Below are positions 16,930 to 24,990 of a DNA stretch of 29,530 bases, in pieces (the first letter of the stretch is position 1; each line of letters starts with the position of its first letter). Where the stretch lies: assembly GCA_938003765.1 (NCBI GenBank), contig CALKYE010000223.1, forward strand, positions 1-29,530. Direction: 5' to 3'. The DNA is from an uncultured Planctomycetia bacterium. Its GTDB lineage: Bacteria; Planctomycetota; UBA1135; GCA-002686595. The notes beneath the pieces are model-generated. The model searched no databases and had not been told where the DNA came from. It saw only the letters and a list, made by a program, of their open reading frames with translations. Made by a program: the position numbers and the translations under genes.

Positions 16930-18269
16930 CACGCGAGAGCGGCGGCGCTGAACGCGTCCGCGCTCTCGATCCACCCGCCGCCCAGCAGTCGATCCCCGGC
17001 GTAGAAGGCCGCGCCCTGACCTGGCGTCAACGCCATCTGCGGCTCGTCGAAGACGACGCGTGCGGCGCCGTCCTCGAGGCTCACCTCGCACGCGGCGGGC
17101 TCGTGCCGGTAGCGCACTTGAACGGCGCAGCGCCAGCTCGGCGGCGGATCGAAGCCGATCCAATTCAGCTCGCGCACGACCATCGAACGAGACAGGCATT
17201 CATCGCGCGAACCCAGCACGACGAGCCCGCGCTCGGGCTCGAGCGCGACCACGTACAGCGGTTGCTCGCTCGCGATGCCGTGCCCGCGGCGCTGGCCGAT
17301 GGTGAAGTGCTCCGTCCCCTCGTGGCGCCCGAGCACGCGGCCCGTGGTGTCGACGATCGAACCGGGGTGCAACTGCGCGCCGCGCTCGGCCAGCAGCTTG
17401 CGGTAGTCGTTGGAGGGCACGAAGCAGATCTCCTGGCTGTCGGCTTTGTGCGCGGTCCGCAGTCCGAACTCCGCCGCGAGCGCGCGCACGTGCGGCTTGC
17501 GCAGTCCGCCCAGCGGCAAACGCGCGCGGGCCAGGTCGCGTTCGCGCACCGAGAACAACTGGTAGGACTGATCCTTGTCGCGGTCGACGCCGCGGCGCAC
17601 CACCACACGGCCGTCCTCGAGCGCCAGTTGCGCGTAGTGGCCGGTCGCGACGGCGCTGCAGCCCAGCTCATCCGCGAAGCGCAACAGGCGTTGGAACTTC
17701 AGATCGCGGTTGCACACCACGCACGGGTTGGGCGTGCGGCCGGCGGAGTACTCGCGCAGGAAGTAGCGGATGATCTGACCGAACTCGGCCGCCAGGTCGA
17801 CGGCCTGGAACGCGATTCCCAACTTGGCGGCGACCATGCGCGCGTCGCGCGCGTCACTGACCGAGCAGCACGACTTCTTGTGCGACTGCTGCTCGTCGAC
17901 GTGGACCCCGTTGCGCATGAACAACCCGACCATCGAGCGTCCTTCGCGCGCGAGCAGGAGCGCGGCGACCGAGCTGTCGACGCCGCCGCTCATGGCCACG
18001 ACGACGCGCTCGCCGTTCGAGGCGCCGAGGGCGAGGCTGGCCGCTGTGCTCGGGGTCGCGCCGCTGACCGGGTTCGTTGCGGGCATCGTTGCGGCGGCCG
18101 CTGCGACGTCACTCGCGGAGTCGCTTGCAGCCGCGACGACTCGCGGTCCGCCCGCGAGCGCGGTCTCGAGTGCGCCGTCGTGAGCGCCCTCGGGTGCGCC
18201 ATTGGGCCCGCGCCCGGCCGCAGACTCCGGCGTGCTGTCCTGCGTGCGGTCGAGGGCTTGTTGGTCCAT
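16929..18269 (-). CDS. mnmA: tRNA-specific 2-thiouridylase MnmA
   Basis: MnmA puts sulfur on position 2 of wobble uridine 34 in Lys, Glu and Gln tRNAs, using ATP and sulfur relayed from a persulfide donor. The 446-residue protein has an Ala/Ser/Thr-rich N-terminal extension of about 86 residues with no domain. The enzyme proper starts ERVVVAMSGGVDSSVAALLL (PP-loop SGGVDSS, 94-100). Nucleophile Cys183 is in NPCVVCN and the second catalytic Cys282 is in DSQEICFV. ATGHYA, DKDQSYQLF and FTIGQRRG are also conserved. The ATG at 18267-18269 gives the long form; in-frame ATG codons nearer the PP-loop (for example MPATNPVSG at residue 62) are possible starts. It overlaps the vWA gene by 1 bp. MnmG is encoded 3 kb away. 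Confidence 0.95.
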   Translation of the reverse strand: MDQQALDRTQDSTPESAAGRGPNGAPEGAHDGALETALAGGPRVVAAASDSASDVAAAAATMPATNPVSGATPSTAASLALGASNGERVVVAMSGGVDSSVAALLLAREGRSMVGLFMRNGVHVDEQQSHKKSCCSVSDARDARMVAAKLGIAFQAVDLAAEFGQIIRYFLREYSAGRTPNPCVVCNRDLKFQRLLRFADELGCSAVATGHYAQLALEDGRVVVRRGVDRDKDQSYQLFSVRERDLARARLPLGGLRKPHVRALAAEFGLRTAHKADSQEICFVPSNDYRKLLAERGAQLHPGSIVDTTGRVLGRHEGTEHFTIGQRRGHGIASEQPLYVVALEPERGLVVLGSRDECLSRSMVVRELNWIGFDPPPSWRCAVQVRYRHEPAACEVSLEDGAARVVFDEPQMALTPGQGAAFYAGDRLLGGGWIESADAFSAAALA

Positions 18270-18338
18270 GCGCGGAGCTGGTTCGAGGCGTGGCGCGACG
18301 CTGACGGGCGCGGCGCGAGCGCTACTAACGAACGCGCG

Positions 18339-18366
18339 ATTCTAGTAGCCTCTTCGCCCCTTTCGA
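18339..18366 (-). promoter_or_regulatory. Putative mnmA promoter in the divergent mnmA-yajC region
   Basis: On the minus strand TAGAAT (18344-18339; 5 of 6 consensus) lies 16 bp downstream of TCGAAA (18366-18361; 4 of 6). The leader to the mnmA ATG would be about 60 nt. On the plus strand the same stretch holds TAGCCT (18346-18351), a possible -10 for yajC. Confidence 0.45.
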
Positions 18367-18420
18367 CGGCCGCAGGCGCGGGAGTTCCCGACTTGTCTGC
18401 GCCGCGACCGCACTTCGAAC

Positions 18421-18807
18421 ATGCTTCAACCCACTCTGAGAACCGCGCTGCAAGACACCCCGGCCAGCTCCGCGCCGAGCGCAGGCGACACCGCGACCAC
18501 GGGCCAGGCCACTCCCGAGGGCGCAGCGGGCGCGACGGGCGGCCCGTTCGACTCGGTCATGAGCTTCATGCCCATGATCCTGATCTTCGCGATCATGTAC
18601 TTCGTGCTGATCGGGCCCGAGCGCAAGCAGCGCAAGAAGCGCGAGGAGATGCTGAAGGCGCTCAGCAAGGGCGACAACGTGATCACGACCGGCGGTCTCC
18701 ACGGGACGATCGTGTCGATCAACGACACGCAAGTGACGCTGCAGGTCGACGAGGGCGTGCGGCTGAAGTTCAACCGCTCGGCGATCGCCGACCGGGCGAA
18801 GGACTGA
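18421..18807 (+). CDS. yajC: Preprotein translocase subunit YajC
   Basis: YajC is a small inner-membrane partner of SecDF in protein export. The 128-residue protein has a poorly conserved 40-residue start, one membrane helix (about 46-66, VMSFMPMILIFAIMYFVLIGP), then the conserved basic stretch PERKQRKKREEMLKAL and the SH3-like part GDNVITTGGLHGTIVSI ending VRLKFNRSAIAD. These are the diagnostic YajC segments. The ATG at 18421 gives a normal length. secD/secF often follow yajC; here they do not. The following reading frame is a YraN-family gene that touches the yajC stop. Confidence 0.93.
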   Translation: MLQPTLRTALQDTPASSAPSAGDTATTGQATPEGAAGATGGPFDSVMSFMPMILIFAIMYFVLIGPERKQRKKREEMLKALSKGDNVITTGGLHGTIVSINDTQVTLQVDEGVRLKFNRSAIADRAKD

Positions 18808-19397
18808 TCGCGGGCGAGCCTCGCGGCGCAGCGGACCACGCTGCGCGCAAAGCGGCGGATGCTCCGGCGGATGCCGCGACGCTGGGCGCGGCTCGAAAAG
18901 TCCGCGAGTGGCTCGCGCGCGCCTTACGCGCGCTCGTCGATGCGGCGCACGGCTCTCGAAGTCGGGCGAGCCCGGGTCGCGCTGCGTACGCATGGACCGC
19001 CGCCGCGCTGCGCTCGATCGACCACGGCGAGATCGGCCGGCGCGGTGAAGCGCTGTGCGCTCAACTGCTCGAAGCCGAGGGCTTTCGAGTCCTGGCGCAG
19101 CGGCTGAGAACTCCTCACGGCGAGGTCGACCTGGTCGCGCGCCGCGGCGCGCGTTTGTGGTGCGTGGAGGTCAAGTCCACGCGAGCATCACCCGGCGGCC
19201 GCGACGGCGGGTTCGACCCGGGCACTCGGCTCGGACAGCGGCAACGCGCACGTCTCGCGCGCGCCGCGGACGACTGCGCTCGCGCGCTCGGCGATCGCGC
19301 CTCGCCGGGCCTCGCGCTGGTGGAGATCTGGGTCGACGGCCGCGGACGGGCAGCGGACTGGCGGCTGACGGAACTGCGCGCGCCCGCAGGCGACTGA
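18804..19397 (+). CDS. UPF0102 (YraN-like) nuclease-fold protein, start codon uncertain
   Basis: The conserved domain occupies about 19021-19330: HGEIGRRGEALCAQLLEAEG, then HGEVDLVARRG and LWCVEVKSTRA. Glu/Asp/Glu-x-Lys in GE.DL...VEVK is the signature of the endonuclease-like UPF0102 fold. Function in the cell is not established for the family. Between the yajC stop and the domain there is no in-frame ATG, GTG or TTG. The frame is open, and CTG at 18804 overlaps the yajC stop (CTGA). I used this CTG as a working start, giving 197 residues against about 120 usual. A later CTG is also possible. The domain call is solid; the start is not. Confidence 0.75.
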   Translation: MIAGEPRGAADHAARKAADAPADAATLGAARKVREWLARALRALVDAAHGSRSRASPGRAAYAWTAAALRSIDHGEIGRRGEALCAQLLEAEGFRVLAQRLRTPHGEVDLVARRGARLWCVEVKSTRASPGGRDGGFDPGTRLGQRQRARLARAADDCARALGDRASPGLALVEIWVDGRGRAADWRLTELRAPAGD

Positions 19398-19689
19398 GCT
19401 CGCGCGGAGCACGGCCGGGCCATGGAGATCGCGGCGGCATACGGCCGACTGTCGCCGCGGATCCCCGACCTCGACGAGCGGCGCGTTCAATCCCGGGCTC
19501 GGCGCCTGCCGATGTTCCCCCTTCAAGGCCCGCACTATGCTGCTCGCTCGGGCGCGGGGGGCGGCGCGATCTCTGGCTGCAAGAGGTGGCGGCGGGCCGG
19601 CGCGTCCATCGAGCCCCGTCGACACCGTGACGCGCCTGCCAGGGCGCTCTGAGCCCCACTCCGAGCCCACCCCAGCCGGCGCCTGCCGC

Positions 19690-21309
19690 ATGCTGCGAGT
19701 CCTCCGCCACTACCTGCCCCTGCGCCGTGCGCTGCTCGTGTTCAGCGAGACCGCGCTCCTCGGCGGCGTGCTCGTAGCGAGCATGAGCGCGCACTTGTGG
19801 CAGCCCGATCAGGCGACCTACGCGCGCGTGATCATGGCCGGGCTCAGCGAGGACGAGGCGCTGCGCCTGTGCGTGCTGTCCGCGCTGGCGATCGCCGTGC
19901 TGGCGCAGGTCGCGATCGCCTTCAACGAGCTGTACGACTTCCGCGTCTCGAGTTCCCGCTACGACCGCGCCTCGCGCTTCGTCGGTTCGACGGGCACCGC
20001 CGTGGCGTTGGCGCTGGGCGGCGTGTTCGTGGCGCGCGCCTGGGGCCTCGAGCGCGTGCTCGCGTTCCCCGGGATGCTGCCGTCCCAGCTCTACCAGACG
20101 CTGGTGTTCGCGCTGCTCGCGGGCTTCTCGATCCTGTGGGTCTGGCGGCACTTCTTCCACGCCGCGCTGCGGCGCTGGAACTTCAACGAGCGCGTGCTCG
20201 TGCTCGGCGCCGGCCCCGCGGCGCAGAGCCTGGTGCGCGAGATCCTCGGCCACGACGACTCGGGCTACGAGGCCGTGGGCATGGTGCCCGAGGCCGCGCC
20301 CAGCGGTGAGCACCCTTCGCGCCGCGCGGACCTGCCTCCGCTGCCGCGCTTCGTGCGCGATCCCGGCGGGCGCGGCGCGGGCGCGACGCCGAGCACACCG
20401 GCGACCTTCGACCCCGCCACCGAAGCCACGCTAGCCACGCTGCTGCTCGAACCACTGGCGCCAGCGCCCGAACCCGCGAACGCAACGCAGTCCAAGCCGC
20501 CGACGCTGTTCGACGTCGTGCGCAACCTCGACGTCGACATCGTCGTGGTCGCGCTCGAGGACCGCCGCGGGCACCTTCCCACCGAAGAGCTGTTGCGCTG
20601 CCGACTGGCGGGCATCGCTGTGAAGGAACGCGAAGCGCTCTACGAGCAGATCACCGGCAAGCTCGCCGTCGAGGCGATGCGGCCGTCCTACCTGATCTTC
20701 AACGACGGGTTCGGCCGCTCCGCGCGCGGCGAGAGCGCCAAGCGCGCCGTCGACATCGTGGTCGCGCTCGTGCTGCTCGCGCTGCTGTGGCCGGTCATGT
20801 TGCTCACCGCGCTGATCGTGCGCATGGACTCGCCGGGTCCGGCGTTGTTCAGCCAGGAGCGCGTCGGGCGCGACGGCCGGCAGTTCACGCTCTACAAGTT
20901 CCGCAGCATGCGCGCCGACGCCGAGAAGAGCACCGGACCGGTGTGGGCGCGCCAGGGCGATCCGCGCATCACGCGCAGTGGCCAGTTCATGCGCAAGACG
21001 CGCCTCGACGAGCTGCCGCAGCTGTTCAACGTGCTCGTGGGCGACATGTCGCTCGTCGGTCCGCGCCCGGAGCGGCAGGTGTTCGTCGACGACCTCGCGC
21101 GACAGATCCCCTACTACAACCAGCGCCACATCGTGAAGCCCGGACTCACCGGCTGGGCGCAGATCAACTACCCGTACGGCAGCACCGTCGAGGACGCGCT
21201 GCAGAAGCTCCAGTACGACCTGTTCTACATCAAGAACCAGTCGGTGCTGTTCGACCTGTCGATCCTGTTCCAGACGATCAAGACGGTCGTGCTGCGGCGC
21301 GGCACCTGA
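19690..21309 (+). CDS. Polyprenyl-phosphate sugar-1-phosphate transferase, EpsB/PEP-CTERM-associated type
   Basis: The enzyme transfers a sugar phosphate from a UDP-sugar to undecaprenyl phosphate, the first step of exopolysaccharide or O-antigen repeat assembly. The 539-residue protein begins MLRVLRHYLPLRRALLVFSE, has N-terminal membrane helices (about 18-32, 62-78, 103-116, 135-152), a Rossmann-like domain (NERVLVLGAGPAAQSLV from 167), a Pro/Ala/Thr-rich insertion (about 201-270), and the bacterial sugar transferase domain (about 349-535). Landmarks are KRAVDIVVAL, SPGPALFSQERVG, FRSMRADAE, the Asp440-Glu441 dyad in RLDELPQLFN, GPRPE and KPGLTGWAQI. The architecture fits the family found near exosortase/PEP-CTERM loci; no exosortase is in the window. 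An in-frame ATG at 19537 would add only low-complexity sequence. Confidence 0.9.
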   Translation: MLRVLRHYLPLRRALLVFSETALLGGVLVASMSAHLWQPDQATYARVIMAGLSEDEALRLCVLSALAIAVLAQVAIAFNELYDFRVSSSRYDRASRFVGSTGTAVALALGGVFVARAWGLERVLAFPGMLPSQLYQTLVFALLAGFSILWVWRHFFHAALRRWNFNERVLVLGAGPAAQSLVREILGHDDSGYEAVGMVPEAAPSGEHPSRRADLPPLPRFVRDPGGRGAGATPSTPATFDPATEATLATLLLEPLAPAPEPANATQSKPPTLFDVVRNLDVDIVVVALEDRRGHLPTEELLRCRLAGIAVKEREALYEQITGKLAVEAMRPSYLIFNDGFGRSARGESAKRAVDIVVALVLLALLWPVMLLTALIVRMDSPGPALFSQERVGRDGRQFTLYKFRSMRADAEKSTGPVWARQGDPRITRSGQFMRKTRLDELPQLFNVLVGDMSLVGPRPERQVFVDDLARQIPYYNQRHIVKPGLTGWAQINYPYGSTVEDALQKLQYDLFYIKNQSVLFDLSILFQTIKTVVLRRGT

Positions 21310-21313
21310 GCGC

Positions 21314-23212
21314 TCAGCCTTCGCGCGAGCGCTTGAAGCGCTCGACGTGCACGGCGAGCAAGGCGACGTCCGGCGGTCTCACGCCGGCGATGCGGCCCGC
21401 GGCGCCGAGCGTGCGCGGACGAACTTGACGCAGCTTGGCCGCCGCCTCCGCTGCGAGGCCGCTCAAGCTCGCGAAGTCGAAGTCCGCGGGGATCTCGGTC
21501 GTCTCCTGTCGGCGCAGGCGCGCAACCTGCTCGCGCTCGCGTTCGACATAGCCCGCGTACTTCACGTCGGCCTCCAGCGCGGCGCGCTCATCGGCGGACA
21601 GTTCGAGCGCGGCGAGTTCGGCGTGGCGCTCGGCGAGCAGCGCCAGATCCATCTCGGGGCGGCGCAGGACCTCGCGCAGGCTCTTGCCGCCGTACTCGCC
21701 CGGGCGCAGCGCGTCGAGCACGCCCGCCGCCTGCTTCAAGCGCTCTTCGCGACGCTTCAAGCGCTCGAGCGCGTCGCCACCCGCGAGCCCCATCTGTACG
21801 GCGCGCGGAGTGAGGCGCCGATCGGCGTTGTCCGAGCGCAGCAGGAGGCGGTGCTCCGCGCGGCTCGTGAACATGCGGTACGGCTCGGTGGGCTGCGCCA
21901 CCACGAGGTCGTCGACCAACACGCCGATGTAGGCCTCGTCTCGTCCCAGCACGAGCGCGTTGTCGCCGCGTCGCCACAGCGCCGCGTTGGCGCCGGCGAT
22001 CAGGCCCTGCGCGGCCGCCTCTTCGTAGCCCGACGTGCCGTTGATCTGGCCCGCGAGGAACAGCCCCGCGATGTCGCGCGCAGCGAGCGTGCGATCGAGC
22101 TGAGCGGGGAACACGAAGTCGTACTCGACCGCGTAGCCGTGGCGCACGAAGCGCGCGCGCTCGAGCCCCGGGATGGTCCGAATGAAGGCCTCCTGGACCT
22201 CGGCCGGCAGCGAGGTCGACACGCCGTTCACGTAGATCACGTCGGTCGACAGGCTCTCGGGCTCGAGGAACACCTGGTGGCGATCGCGGTCGGCGAAGCG
22301 CATCACCTTGTCCTCCACCGACGGGCAGTAGCGCGGGCCCACGCCCTGGATGCGCCCGGCGTACATCGGCGCGCGATGGATGTTCTCGCGGATCAGCTCG
22401 TGCGTCGCGGGCTGCGTCCAGGTGATGAAGCACTCGATCTGCGGTAGCGCGGGGAACTGCGCGCGCTCGGTCGCGAACGAGAACGGCTGAGGCCGCGCAT
22501 CGCCGGGCTGCGGCTCGAGCCGCTCCCAGTCGATCGAGTGACGCTCCAGTCGCGGCGGCGTGCCCGTCTTGAGTCGACCCAGCGCGAGTCCCGCGCGCGC
22601 CAAGTCGTGCGAGATGCCGCGCGAGGTGCCCTCGCCGACGCGTCCGCCGCTCGAGGTCTGTTCGCCGGTGTGCATCACGGCGGCGAGGAAGGTGCCGGTC
22701 GTGATCACGACCGCGCCGCAGCGCAACTCGTGACCGTCGTCGATCTGCACGCCGCGCACGCGCCGCGCGCCGCCGGTTTCCTCGAGGAGCAGTCCCTCGA
22801 CGCGCGCCTCGCGCACTTCGACGCCCGGCGTCGCGCGCAGCACGGCGGTGACCCACTCGCGGTAGAGGTGCCGATCCGACTGACAGCGCGGCCCCTGCGC
22901 CGCGACGCCCTTCGAGGCGCCCAGGACCTTGAACTGAATTCCAGTGCAGTCGGCAGCGCGCGCCATGACGCCGCCTAGCGCGTCGACCTCGCGCACGAGC
23001 TGGCCCTTGCCCAATCCGCCGATCGCCGGATTGCAGCTCATCTCGCCGATGCGATCGGCGCGCAGGGTGACGAGACACACGCTCGCGCCCAGTCGCGCGG
23101 CCGCGAGCGCGGCTTCGACGCCAGCGTGACCTCCGCCGACGACGACCACGTCCCAGCGCTCGTCGCTGGAGGGTCGAACGAAGGGATGCGCGTGCGTGGC
23201 GGTGGCGTTCAC
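21314..23212 (-). CDS. mnmG: tRNA uridine-5-carboxymethylaminomethyl modification enzyme MnmG (GidA)
   Basis: MnmG, with MnmE, installs the (carboxymethyl)aminomethyl group at C5 of wobble uridine 34, using FAD and a folate one-carbon donor. The 632-residue protein is almost the same length as E. coli MnmG (629). It has GGGHAG (26-31) for FAD, SCNPAIGGLGKGQLVREVDALGG, TTGTFLAAVMHTGE, LKTGTPPRL, YCPSVEDKVMRFAD, LFLAGQINGTSGYEEAAAQG and SRAEHRLLLRSDNAD. The C-terminal helical MnmE-binding domain is complete. The start is GTG at 23212, just before NATATHAHPFV; no closer start fits. MnmE is not in the window. MnmG and MnmA act on the same uridine, so the two loci serve one pathway. Confidence 0.96.
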   Translation of the reverse strand: MNATATHAHPFVRPSSDERWDVVVVGGGHAGVEAALAAARLGASVCLVTLRADRIGEMSCNPAIGGLGKGQLVREVDALGGVMARAADCTGIQFKVLGASKGVAAQGPRCQSDRHLYREWVTAVLRATPGVEVREARVEGLLLEETGGARRVRGVQIDDGHELRCGAVVITTGTFLAAVMHTGEQTSSGGRVGEGTSRGISHDLARAGLALGRLKTGTPPRLERHSIDWERLEPQPGDARPQPFSFATERAQFPALPQIECFITWTQPATHELIRENIHRAPMYAGRIQGVGPRYCPSVEDKVMRFADRDRHQVFLEPESLSTDVIYVNGVSTSLPAEVQEAFIRTIPGLERARFVRHGYAVEYDFVFPAQLDRTLAARDIAGLFLAGQINGTSGYEEAAAQGLIAGANAALWRRGDNALVLGRDEAYIGVLVDDLVVAQPTEPYRMFTSRAEHRLLLRSDNADRRLTPRAVQMGLAGGDALERLKRREERLKQAAGVLDALRPGEYGGKSLREVLRRPEMDLALLAERHAELAALELSADERAALEADVKYAGYVEREREQVARLRRQETTEIPADFDFASLSGLAAEAAAKLRQVRPRTLGAAGRIAGVRPPDVALLAVHVERFKRSREG

Positions 23213-23223
23213 GGGTGGTGCGT

Positions 23224-23244
23224 GCGCCCGATCCGCTCGGGCGC
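23224..23244. repeat. 8-bp inverted repeat upstream of mnmG
   Basis: GCGCCCGA and TCGGGCGC flank a 5-nt centre, 11 bp upstream of the mnmG GTG. It could be an operator or a hairpin that masks the start region; there is no T tract. Confidence 0.35.
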
Positions 23245-23401
23245 TCGCGAGCCCTCCATTGAAGCGCGTTTGCGCGCCTCCGTCAGCAAATGGGCGCAGA
23301 GCGGCCGACTGAAGCGCTTTCCACTCGCGCGCGCGAGCCCGCTGGAGCGGAGGACCACGGTCCAGATTGGCGAGCGCGCAGGCCGACAAGCGCCGACTCG
23401 A

Positions 23402-23602
23402 ATGTTGAACGTCATCTTCCGCTGCCGCGAGCGCATGGCCCTGATCTACGGCCGTGTCGCGCCGGGCCCGCTCGCAGGCGCGCGCTTCGCGATCGAGCCG
23501 CCGCAGGTGCTGCCCAAGGGCCGCGCGCGGCGTCCTGGTGAGCTCGTGCGCACGGCGCGCAGCGTGAGCGTGCGGCCCATGCCGCGCCGCGTCGGACCTT
23601 AG
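23402..23602 (+). CDS. Possible small hypothetical protein
   Basis: A 66-codon frame starts MLNVIFRCRERMALIYGRV at ATG 23402. About nine in ten of its codons end in G or C, like the real genes around it, and it is the only sensible coding candidate in the 430-bp gap between mnmG and the HEAT/TPR gene. No Shine-Dalgarno and no known domain are visible; the C-terminal half is Arg/Pro-rich. It could be a shadow of base composition. Confidence 0.3.
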   Translation: MLNVIFRCRERMALIYGRVAPGPLAGARFAIEPPQVLPKGRARRPGELVRTARSVSVRPMPRRVGP

Positions 23603-23629
23603 CGCGAACGCCGGGCCCGCCGGCGAGGG

Positions 23630-23635
23630 TACGAT
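23630..23635 (+). promoter_or_regulatory. -10-like box TACGAT, possibly giving a leaderless mRNA
   Basis: TACGAT ends 7 nt before the ATG at 23643, so transcription would start at or within a base or two of the start codon. The same box precedes the YwqK-like gene. No clear -35 box is seen. Confidence 0.4.
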
Positions 23636-23642
23636 TCGCGCC

Positions 23643-24962
23643 ATGCGTCGACTCGCCCTGCACTGGTCGTTGCCGCTCGCTGCGGCGTGGATGCTGACGA
23701 GCCCCCTGCACGCCCTTCCGAGCCCCGCCGACGGCCGGCGCTCGCTCGAGGACCTCCTGCTCGAGGCGCGCGAGCGGCGCGCGGCGGCGCAGGCCCAGTT
23801 GCGCGTCCAACTCGACGGAATCCTGGCCGAGATGGCGCCGGAGAACCGCACGCCGACTCCGGCCGAGTTCGCCACGCTGGTGGAGCGCATCGTCAAGCTC
23901 GGCGCCGAATCGACTCCGCTCCTGGTCGAGCGCCTGGACTGCGCGGAGGGCGCGACCGAGAACGAGAAGCTCCGCGCACGCGAACTGGCCAACGCGCTCG
24001 CGCGGATGGACACGACGGCGATCACCTCCGAGTTGCTGGCGCTGCTGAACAAGGCGAGCCCCGACGGGCAGCGCAACGTGCTGCGCGTGCTCGCGACCAG
24101 CTCCGAGCCCGAGCGCGCGCGCGAAGCGGTCGCGAAGCTGTTCCGCACGGCGGACACCAGCCTCAAGCAGGCGTGCCTGCGCACGCTGCTCCAGCTCGGC
24201 GGCGGCGCCGACGAGGCCTTGCTCACCGAGGTTCTTGGCGGGACGGACGACAACCTGATCGAACTCGCGCTCGACGCGCTCGCGACGGCGCGCTCGTCCG
24301 CCGCGCTCGAGGACGTGCGCCGCATCCTGGGCGACTCGCGCCGCGCCGCGCGCCACGCCTGGAGCCTGATGCAGTACTTCCGCGCGCAGCCGGCGCTCGC
24401 CACGCCCGCCGAGGCCCTGGCCTTCGCGAAGCTCGCGGCCAACTCCTCCATCGCCGCCGACACGCGCGTTCAGTTGATGGACGCGCTGCCGGCCCTCAAG
24501 CCCTCGCTCAACGCGGAGATGAAGCGCCTGATGGAGCCGATCGTCAGCTCGCCCGACCGCAAGCTGCACGAGGGCGCGCTAGTGCTGCTCACGCGCCTGG
24601 GCGACAAGTCGGCGCGCAAGGAGCTGATCAAGGAGTGCGACGAGCTCGTGGACCGCAACGACCGCTGGGCCGAGTCGTACGTGCGCCGCGCCGACGTGCT
24701 GGCCAAGATCGGCGAGGACGACGACGCCATCAAGGACTACAAGCAGGCGCTGGTCGTCGCGCGCAACGATCCGTCGATCCAGGCCGACACGTGGGTGAAG
24801 CTGGCGCGCGCCTACACGCGCCGCGGCAAGTTCAAGGAAGCCGCCGAGACGCTGCGCAAGTCGCCGCTGGCCGACGCCGCGCTGAAGGCGCTGGCGGAAG
24901 ACCTCGAGTTCAAGCCGCTGCGCGATTCGAAGTACGGCAAGGAAGCGTTCGGCCTCAAGTGA
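23643..24962 (+). CDS. Secreted HEAT-repeat protein with C-terminal TPR
   Basis: The 439-residue protein has a signal peptide (about 1-24, LHWSLPLAAAWMLTSPLHA). Residues about 30-60 are a basic helix. Residues about 70-320 form HEAT/ARM-like helical pairs (ARELANALARMDTTAITSEL, LKQACLRTLLQLGGGADEALL, ELALDALATARSSAALEDV). Residues about 330-410 form one to two TPR units (AESYVRRADVLAKIGEDDDAI, WVKLARAYTRRGKFKEAAETL). No enzyme motif is present; it should be a periplasmic scaffold. The ATG follows a -10-like box closely. The radical SAM gene starts 28 bp downstream and is probably co-transcribed, though no functional link is known. Confidence 0.8.
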   Translation: MRRLALHWSLPLAAAWMLTSPLHALPSPADGRRSLEDLLLEARERRAAAQAQLRVQLDGILAEMAPENRTPTPAEFATLVERIVKLGAESTPLLVERLDCAEGATENEKLRARELANALARMDTTAITSELLALLNKASPDGQRNVLRVLATSSEPERAREAVAKLFRTADTSLKQACLRTLLQLGGGADEALLTEVLGGTDDNLIELALDALATARSSAALEDVRRILGDSRRAARHAWSLMQYFRAQPALATPAEALAFAKLAANSSIAADTRVQLMDALPALKPSLNAEMKRLMEPIVSSPDRKLHEGALVLLTRLGDKSARKELIKECDELVDRNDRWAESYVRRADVLAKIGEDDDAIKDYKQALVVARNDPSIQADTWVKLARAYTRRGKFKEAAETLRKSPLADAALKALAEDLEFKPLRDSKYGKEAFGLK

Positions 24963-24990
24963 AGCCCGCGTCGCGGGTCTCGACGGCGCA

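Noticed and set aside
23213..24463. Upstream extension of mnmG on the minus strand
   Set aside because: It is an antisense reading of the HEAT/TPR gene; the GTG at 23212 gives the normal MnmG length.
24963..24978. CCCGCG-T-CGCGGG after the HEAT/TPR gene as a terminator
   Set aside because: A one-base loop cannot form as drawn, there is no T tract, and the next gene begins 13 bp later on the same strand.
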